Source: an uncultured Collinsella sp. (GTDB lineage Bacteria; Actinomycetota; Coriobacteriia; Coriobacteriales; Coriobacteriaceae). From it: a stretch of 57,179 nucleotides of DNA. The DNA is taken from NCBI GenBank assembly GCA_902494625.1, contig CABUUB010000005.1, positions 1 through 57,179 on the forward strand, in the 5' to 3' direction. Of the stretch, positions 53,066 through 57,179 are shown piece after piece. The notes beneath the pieces are model-generated. The model worked only from the letters and a program-made list of their open reading frames with translations, searched no databases and was not told the DNA's origin. Within the stretch, counting starts at the first letter, position 1; each line of letters starts with the position of its first letter. A program made the position numbers and the translations under genes.

Positions 53066-53189
53066 CTCGCCCTCGCACGCCGCCGTCTCACAGGCGTAAC
53101 GCGTTTGCCCGCGAACCCCGCGAGCGCTACCATCAACTGATGGATTATTGAGCGCCCGTCCAGCGCAAAGCGTATAAAAGGGGAACAAT

Positions 53190-53450
53190 ATGTGCCTTGC
53201 CGTTCCCGGTAAAGTAGTCAAACGCGACGACGACCTCAAGGCCACCGTCGACATGATGGGCATCGAGCGCCCTGTTTCGCTAAGACTCGTGCCGACGGCG
53301 CAGGTTGGCGACTATATTCTCGTACACGCCGGCTTTGGCATCCAGATCGTCGACGAGCAGGAAGCGCAAGAAACGCTCGAGCTCGTTAATGCCATGACCG
53401 AACTGGTCGAAGAAGACCAACTGGCCAGCAACCCGGCCGAGGCATACTAG
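53190..53450 (+). CDS. hypC: HypC hydrogenase maturation chaperone
   Basis: 86 residues starting MCLAVPGKVV; the N-terminal Cys2 is essential for binding iron and the hydrogenase precursor. It works with HypD in assembling Fe(CN)2CO. AAAAGGGG lies six bases upstream of ATG. Its stop overlaps the hypD GTG by one base (TAGTG). Confidence 0.96.
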   Translation: MCLAVPGKVVKRDDDLKATVDMMGIERPVSLRLVPTAQVGDYILVHAGFGIQIVDEQEAQETLELVNAMTELVEEDQLASNPAEAY

Positions 53451-54562
53451 TGGCGGCCGGACAGCCGGCTCGCTCCGGTATCGACTTTTCGGCATTTCGC
53501 GATTCCAAGCTGGCCCGCGAGCTCATCGAACGCATCCATGAACTCGTCGGCGACCACACCATCAACCTTATGGAAGTCTGCGGCACGCACACCGTGAGCA
53601 TCGGCCGCTATGGCTTTCGCTCCATTATGCCGGCCGGGCTCAAGCTGCTGAGCGGACCGGGCTGCCCCGTCTGCGTTACCGCCAACCGCGACATCGACCA
53701 CGCAATCGCGCTCGCCAACATCGACGGCGCCATCATCACCACCTTTGGCGACATGATGCGCGTGCCCGGATCGTCCACCTCGCTCGCTGCGCAAAAGGCG
53801 GCAGGGCGCGACATCCGCATCGTCTACTCCCCACTCGACGCGCTCGACATTGCCGAGCAAAACCCCGATCGCCCGGTCATTTTTATGGGCGTGGGCTTTG
53901 AGACTACGACGCCCACCATCGCCGCCGCCATCTTGGAGGCCGAGGCGCGTGGGCTTTTGAACTTTTCGGTCTATTGCGCCCACAAGACCACGCCGCCGGC
54001 GTTGCGTGCCATCGCCAACGATCCCGAGACCACCATCGACGGCTTTATCCTGCCGGGCCACGTCGCCACCATCACGGGCTTGACGCCCTTTAGCTTTTTG
54101 GTCGATGAGTTCGATACCCCGGGCGTGGTCACAGGATTTGAACCGGTCGATATCCTGCAGGGTATCTGCATGCTGGTCCAGATGGTTGTCGAGGGCAAGC
54201 CCGCGATTGGCAACGCCTACCGCCGTGGCGTCAACACAGACGGCAACCCCGTGGCGCGCCAGCTGGTCGAGCAGGTGTTTGAGCCATGCGACACCACGTG
54301 GCGCGGGCTGGGGCCGATTACCAACTCGGGCCTTTCCATCCGCCCCGAGTTCTCGCGCTTTGATGCCCGCGCTCGCTTTGACGTGCCCGTTGAGGCGACG
54401 GTCGAGCCGCGTGGGTGCCGCTGCGGCGACGTGCTGCGCGGGGCCATTACGCCGAGCGACTGCCCTCTGTTCGGCCACGCTTGTACACCCGAGCACCCCG
54501 TCGGCCCGTGCATGGTGAGCTCCGAGGGCAGCTGCGCAGCATATTTCCGCTACCGAGGCTAA
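53450..54562 (+). CDS. hypD: HypD hydrogenase maturation protein
   Basis: 370 residues. MEVCGTHTVSIGRYGFRSIMP and SGPGCPVCVT carry the conserved cysteines; the C-terminal cysteine set (CRCGDVLRGAITPSDCPLFGHAC...GPCMVSSEGSCAAYFRY) binds the [4Fe-4S] cluster. It is the scaffold for Fe(CN)2CO assembly with HypC and HypE. GTG start coupled to hypC. A hairpin of a recurring family follows directly after the stop. Confidence 0.97.
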   Translation: MAAGQPARSGIDFSAFRDSKLARELIERIHELVGDHTINLMEVCGTHTVSIGRYGFRSIMPAGLKLLSGPGCPVCVTANRDIDHAIALANIDGAIITTFGDMMRVPGSSTSLAAQKAAGRDIRIVYSPLDALDIAEQNPDRPVIFMGVGFETTTPTIAAAILEAEARGLLNFSVYCAHKTTPPALRAIANDPETTIDGFILPGHVATITGLTPFSFLVDEFDTPGVVTGFEPVDILQGICMLVQMVVEGKPAIGNAYRRGVNTDGNPVARQLVEQVFEPCDTTWRGLGPITNSGLSIRPEFSRFDARARFDVPVEATVEPRGCRCGDVLRGAITPSDCPLFGHACTPEHPVGPCMVSSEGSCAAYFRYRG

Positions 54563-54564
54563 TT

Positions 54565-54608
54565 GGTTCCGCCGTTCTAACGGACGGCGGACCGGTCGAC
54601 GCTGAGCC
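54565..54608 (+). terminator. Post-stop hairpin, shared family copy 3
   Basis: GGTTCCGCCGTTCTAACGGACGGCGG arms at 54569-54577 and 54582-54590, then ACCGGTCGACGCTGAGCC. Placed two bases after the hypD stop, like the copies after the Fe-S oxidoreductase and hspR. It lies within the hyp operon, so it is not a full terminator here. Confidence 0.6.
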
Positions 54609-54646
54609 TCACCCATATAATTCCACCCACGATTGGAGTTTTCGAT

Positions 54647-55681
54647 ATGTCCCATAGCGTTACCGATAGCACCGTCCTGCTGGGTCACGGCTCCGGCGGC
54701 CAGATGATGAAACGCATCATCGACGAGGTCTTTTTGGATGCCTTTGGGTCGCCCGAGCTGCTCGAGGGCAACGATGCCGGCGTCGCCGCGCTGCCCGCGA
54801 GCGGGCGCATCGCCATGTCGACCGACAGCTTTGTGGTCTCGCCGCAGTTCTTCCCCGGTGGCAACATCGGCCGCCTTGCCGTGTGCGGAACCGTCAACGA
54901 CGTCGCGACCTCAGGCGCCAACGTGCGCTACCTGTCGTGCGGATTTATCCTCGAAGAGGGCTATCCCATGGATAAGCTCCGCCAGATTGTGCAGACGATG
55001 GCCGAGGCGGCGCATGAGGCGGGCGTGTCCATAATCACGGGCGACACCAAGGTGGTCGAGCGCGGCGGGGCCGACGGCGTCTACATCAATACCGCCGGCG
55101 TGGGCGAGGTTCCCACGGGCGTGGCGCTCAGCGGCGCCAACTGCCGCCCCGGCGATGTCATCCTGGTCTCGGGTACGCTGGGCGACCACGGCATCGCCAT
55201 CATGAGCCAACGCGAGGGCCTGGCGTTTTCGAGCACGATCGAAAGCGATGCCGCGCCGCTCAACCACCTGATTGCCGACGTTCTGGCCGCAGCGCCCGGC
55301 ACGCGTTGCTTTCGCGACCCCACGCGCGGTGGCCTAGCGTCCACACTCAACGAGTTTGCCCAGGCCAGCAATGTTGCCATGGAGGTCGACGAGGATGCCG
55401 TGCCCGTGCGTCCCGACGTGCAGGCTGCCTGCGAGATGCTCGGCTACGATGTGCTGCAGGTGGCAAACGAGGGGAAGATGGTTGCCGTCGTGCCGGCCGA
55501 GCAAGCCGATGCGGCTCTAGCCGCCATGCGTTCCGCCCGCTACGGCGAGAACGCCGCGATTATCGGCCGCGTGGTGCCGCTTGGATCGAGCGCTCGACCC
55601 GCCGTGCGCGTGCGCACCGGCTGGGGATCGACTCGCATCCTCGACATGCTCGTAGGAGAGCAGCTGCCGAGAATTTGCTAA
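54647..55681 (+). CDS. hypE: HypE hydrogenase maturation protein
   Basis: 344 residues. AIR-synthase fold with DSTVLLGHGSGGQMM and GNDAGVAALPASGRIAMSTDSFVV. It ends in PRIC, and the C-terminal cysteine is the one that is carbamoylated by HypF and dehydrated to thiocyanate. Last of hypF-hypC-hypD-hypE; an 84-base gap with the hairpin family separates it from hypD. hypA is 30 kb away and hypB is not in the window. Confidence 0.96.
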   Translation: MSHSVTDSTVLLGHGSGGQMMKRIIDEVFLDAFGSPELLEGNDAGVAALPASGRIAMSTDSFVVSPQFFPGGNIGRLAVCGTVNDVATSGANVRYLSCGFILEEGYPMDKLRQIVQTMAEAAHEAGVSIITGDTKVVERGGADGVYINTAGVGEVPTGVALSGANCRPGDVILVSGTLGDHGIAIMSQREGLAFSSTIESDAAPLNHLIADVLAAAPGTRCFRDPTRGGLASTLNEFAQASNVAMEVDEDAVPVRPDVQAACEMLGYDVLQVANEGKMVAVVPAEQADAALAAMRSARYGENAAIIGRVVPLGSSARPAVRVRTGWGSTRILDMLVGEQLPRIC

Positions 55682-55785
55682 CAACAAAGGCTCAGGGCTA
55701 TTAAAGATATTCAGATTCCAAACATGCCCGGCACGCATGCCCAGTATCATGGGGTGCGTTTTGGAACCCAATGACGGGAGCTTTC

Positions 55786-56454
55786 ATGGCAGCAGCTTTT
55801 TCCCATGTGATTTTTGATCTGGACGGCACCATCCTCAACACGCTCGAAGACCTGGCGGCCGCCGGCAACCATACCTGCGAGACGCACGGCTGGCCTACGT
55901 TTGCCGTCGACGAGTACCGCTACAAGGTGGGAAACGGCATGCTCAAGCTGGTTGAGCGCTTTATGCCTGCCGAGTATGCGGGCGACGGCCGTATGTTTGA
56001 GCAGACGCTTGCCGAGTTTAGGGCTTACTACGGCGAGCACAAGGAGGACCACACCGCCCCCTATGCCGGCACAATCGAGATGCTCGACCGCCTGCGTGCC
56101 GCGGCCGTGCAGCTTGCCGTGCTCACCAACAAGGACCACATCTCGGCGGCTCCGCTTATCGAGAAGTATTTTGGTTCCGAGCGCTTTGCGCTGGTACAGG
56201 GCCGTGTCGATGCGTTTCCGCCCAAGCCCGAAGCACCCGTCACGCTACATGTGATGGAGGAGCTGGGTGCCAATCCGGCAACCACGCTCTATGTGGGCGA
56301 TTCCAATGTCGATATCCTGACCGGCCACAACGCCGGCCTTAAGAGCGCGGGCGTCAGCTGGGGCTTCCGCGGCCGCGCAGAGCTGGAAGCCGCCGGCGCC
56401 GACTACGTGGTGGACACCCAGGCAGAGCTCGCGGCGCTGATTCTGGGCGAGTAA
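55786..56454 (+). CDS. HAD-family phosphatase (phosphoglycolate phosphatase-like)
   Basis: 222 residues. Motif I FDLDGTILNT with D11 and D13, a helical cap (about 18-80), motif II VLTNKD, and motif IV YVGDSNVDILTGHNAG. The Gph/PhnX-like group dephosphorylates 2-phosphoglycolate and other small phosphate esters. Substrate not assignable. ACGGGAG precedes ATG 55786. It lies 104 bases after hypE, probably in its own unit. Confidence 0.88.
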   Translation: MAAAFSHVIFDLDGTILNTLEDLAAAGNHTCETHGWPTFAVDEYRYKVGNGMLKLVERFMPAEYAGDGRMFEQTLAEFRAYYGEHKEDHTAPYAGTIEMLDRLRAAAVQLAVLTNKDHISAAPLIEKYFGSERFALVQGRVDAFPPKPEAPVTLHVMEELGANPATTLYVGDSNVDILTGHNAGLKSAGVSWGFRGRAELEAAGADYVVDTQAELAALILGE

Positions 56455-56496
56455 CGAGCGACACTGCTTAACGCAGCTGCGACAATTCTTCCGCGC

Positions 56497-56667
56497 GGAA
56501 AGCGCATCCCGTTTTGGAGCTCCGGAATGGGATGCGCTTTCCGTTTGAGGCGCGTCGGAGAAACGGCATCCCGTTTCAGAGCAATATTCCGGGTCGCACT
56601 TTCCGCAACCCACCCCATCCGGAAAATGCGACCCACTATTCGGCCAAAAACCGGGTCGCGGTTTCCC
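56497..56667. repeat. Triple-hairpin repeat array, copy 2 (62-bp period)
   Basis: Units start at 56497, 56559 and 56621. Outer GGAAA/TTTCC stems, inner CCCG/CGGG stems, and a TTCGGCCAAAAA loop in the third unit match the array at 41520-41690. Confidence 0.85.
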
Positions 56668-56689
56668 AAGCACTCGATGCAACGCTGGC

Positions 56690-56842
56690 ACAAGGAGTGT
56701 CCCAACTGCCGGCAGAGACGATATGAGCAGGACATAAAAACATTGAGAGCCCCTGCTGCATGAAAGACCGCGGATTAGGCCGACAATGGTGAGTGTCTAA
56801 TCCAACCGTGGCGGCCACGCCGCATTCATGGAAGGGGCTCCC
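56690..56842 (+). ncRNA. Candidate IS110 left end and bridge-RNA region
   Basis: Non-coding DNA directly before the IS110 transposase. GGATTAG/CTAATCC (56772-56803) encloses an 18-base internal loop, and CGTGG-CGG-CCACG (56807-56819) follows. IS110-group elements encode a guide RNA with two target-reading loops in this position. Boundaries and the loops' roles cannot be fixed without a second copy; the first 25 bases match 36665-36690 and may be host repeat. Confidence 0.4.
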
Positions 56843-57179
56843 ATGCTCGATACTACCACCTTCATCGGCCTCGACGTCCACGCCCGCTCGATAAAGGCCG
56901 TCTCCCTCGACGTCATGACCGGGGAGGTACGTGCCGCGACCTTCGGCTACGACGCCGGCGCCGTCGCGGAGTGGGTCCGTTCCGTGGACCCCAGGGCCAG
57001 GTGCGTGTACGAGTCCGGGGTCACGGGCTTCGACCTGCAGAAGAGGCTTTCCGGCCTGGGGGTCGACTGCGTGGTCGGCGCCGTCTCGAAGATGATCAAG
57101 CCCAGCGCGGACAGGCGCAGGAAGAACGACCGCAACGACGCCGAGTTCCTCGCCCGCATGCTGTCGGTCGGCAACGTGG
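56843..57179 (+). CDS. IS110-family transposase, 3' end outside the window
   Basis: The first 112 residues of a DEDD recombinase: D11 in IGLDVHARS, E57 in VYESGVTGFDLQKRL, and D96/D99 in KNDRNDAEFLARML. The Tnp_20 domain with its catalytic serine lies beyond the window. AAGGGGC precedes the ATG. It is a guide-RNA-directed recombinase of the IS110/IS1111 group; the long 5' non-coding region favours the IS110 subgroup. Whether it is intact cannot be seen. Confidence 0.92.
   Translation, partial: MLDTTTFIGLDVHARSIKAVSLDVMTGEVRAATFGYDAGAVAEWVRSVDPRARCVYESGVTGFDLQKRLSGLGVDCVVGAVSKMIKPSADRRRKNDRNDAEFLARMLSVGNV

Overview
The window looks like chromosome of a high-G+C, gut-type member of the Coriobacteriia, most likely a Collinsella-like species. 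The inference rests on codon use, the actinobacterial PP2C / SEDS / PBP / PASTA-kinase cluster, a dnaK-grpE-dnaJ-hspR operon, an anaerobic gene set (2x[4Fe-4S] ferredoxin, hydrogenase maturation, NikR, many Fe-S oxidoreductases) and mannose-type PTS genes. No database search was possible, so the genus is an inference.

Layout. 1-5.8 kb: end of a cell-wall control cluster (PP2C phosphatase, a one-polypeptide SEDS polymerase/transpeptidase fusion, PASTA Ser/Thr kinase). 6.04-18.43 kb: a 12.4-kb integrative mobilizable element inserted at the 3' end of tRNA-Arg(CCT). It carries a tyrosine integrase, an unknown 243-aa protein, a small HTH protein, a DnaB/RecA-like ATPase, a MobC-like protein, a VirD4/TraG-type coupling protein and a relaxase. 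A divergent defence cargo follows: a type IIL (MmeI-like) restriction-methylation enzyme and a DUF262 nuclease-like protein, preceded by a structured, terminator-ended region that may encode a small RNA. 18.5-21.9 kb: mannose-family PTS operon. 22.2-27.5 kb: hypA, a large Fe-S flavin oxidoreductase, a divergent TetR regulator with two palindromic operators, and a membrane protein. 27.7-36.5 kb: envelope proteins of unknown function, clpB, and a YbhJ-like aconitase-family hydratase. 37-41.3 kb: dnaK-grpE-dnaJ-hspR. 41.9-46.1 kb: ferredoxin and the nadA-nadB-nadC-niaR operon behind a 44-bp perfect palindrome. 46.4-49.5 kb: LytTR response regulator with a GHKL kinase, a degenerate glycosylase-like protein, and thioredoxin. 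49.7-56.5 kb: a nickel/hydrogenase maturation cluster (small protein, His-rich NikR, hypF, hypC, hypD, hypE) and a HAD phosphatase. From 56.8 kb: the start of an IS110-family element running off the end.

The genes form a few working sets: envelope growth under Ser/Thr phosphorylation, sugar uptake, HspR-type heat-shock control (a shared operator precedes both dnaK and clpB), de novo NAD synthesis under a nicotinate-sensing repressor, and NiFe-hydrogenase maturation. No hydrogenase structural genes and no hypB lie in the window.

The most unusual material is non-coding. There are two loci with three hairpins at an exact 62-bp period. A post-stop hairpin with a shared GACGCTG tail occurs after three unrelated genes. 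Two 264-bp direct repeats flank one gene. Scars of the tRNA 3' end are stacked at the left junction of the mobile element. A possible structured RNA precedes the restriction genes. The region upstream of the IS110 transposase is where such elements encode their guide (bridge) RNA.
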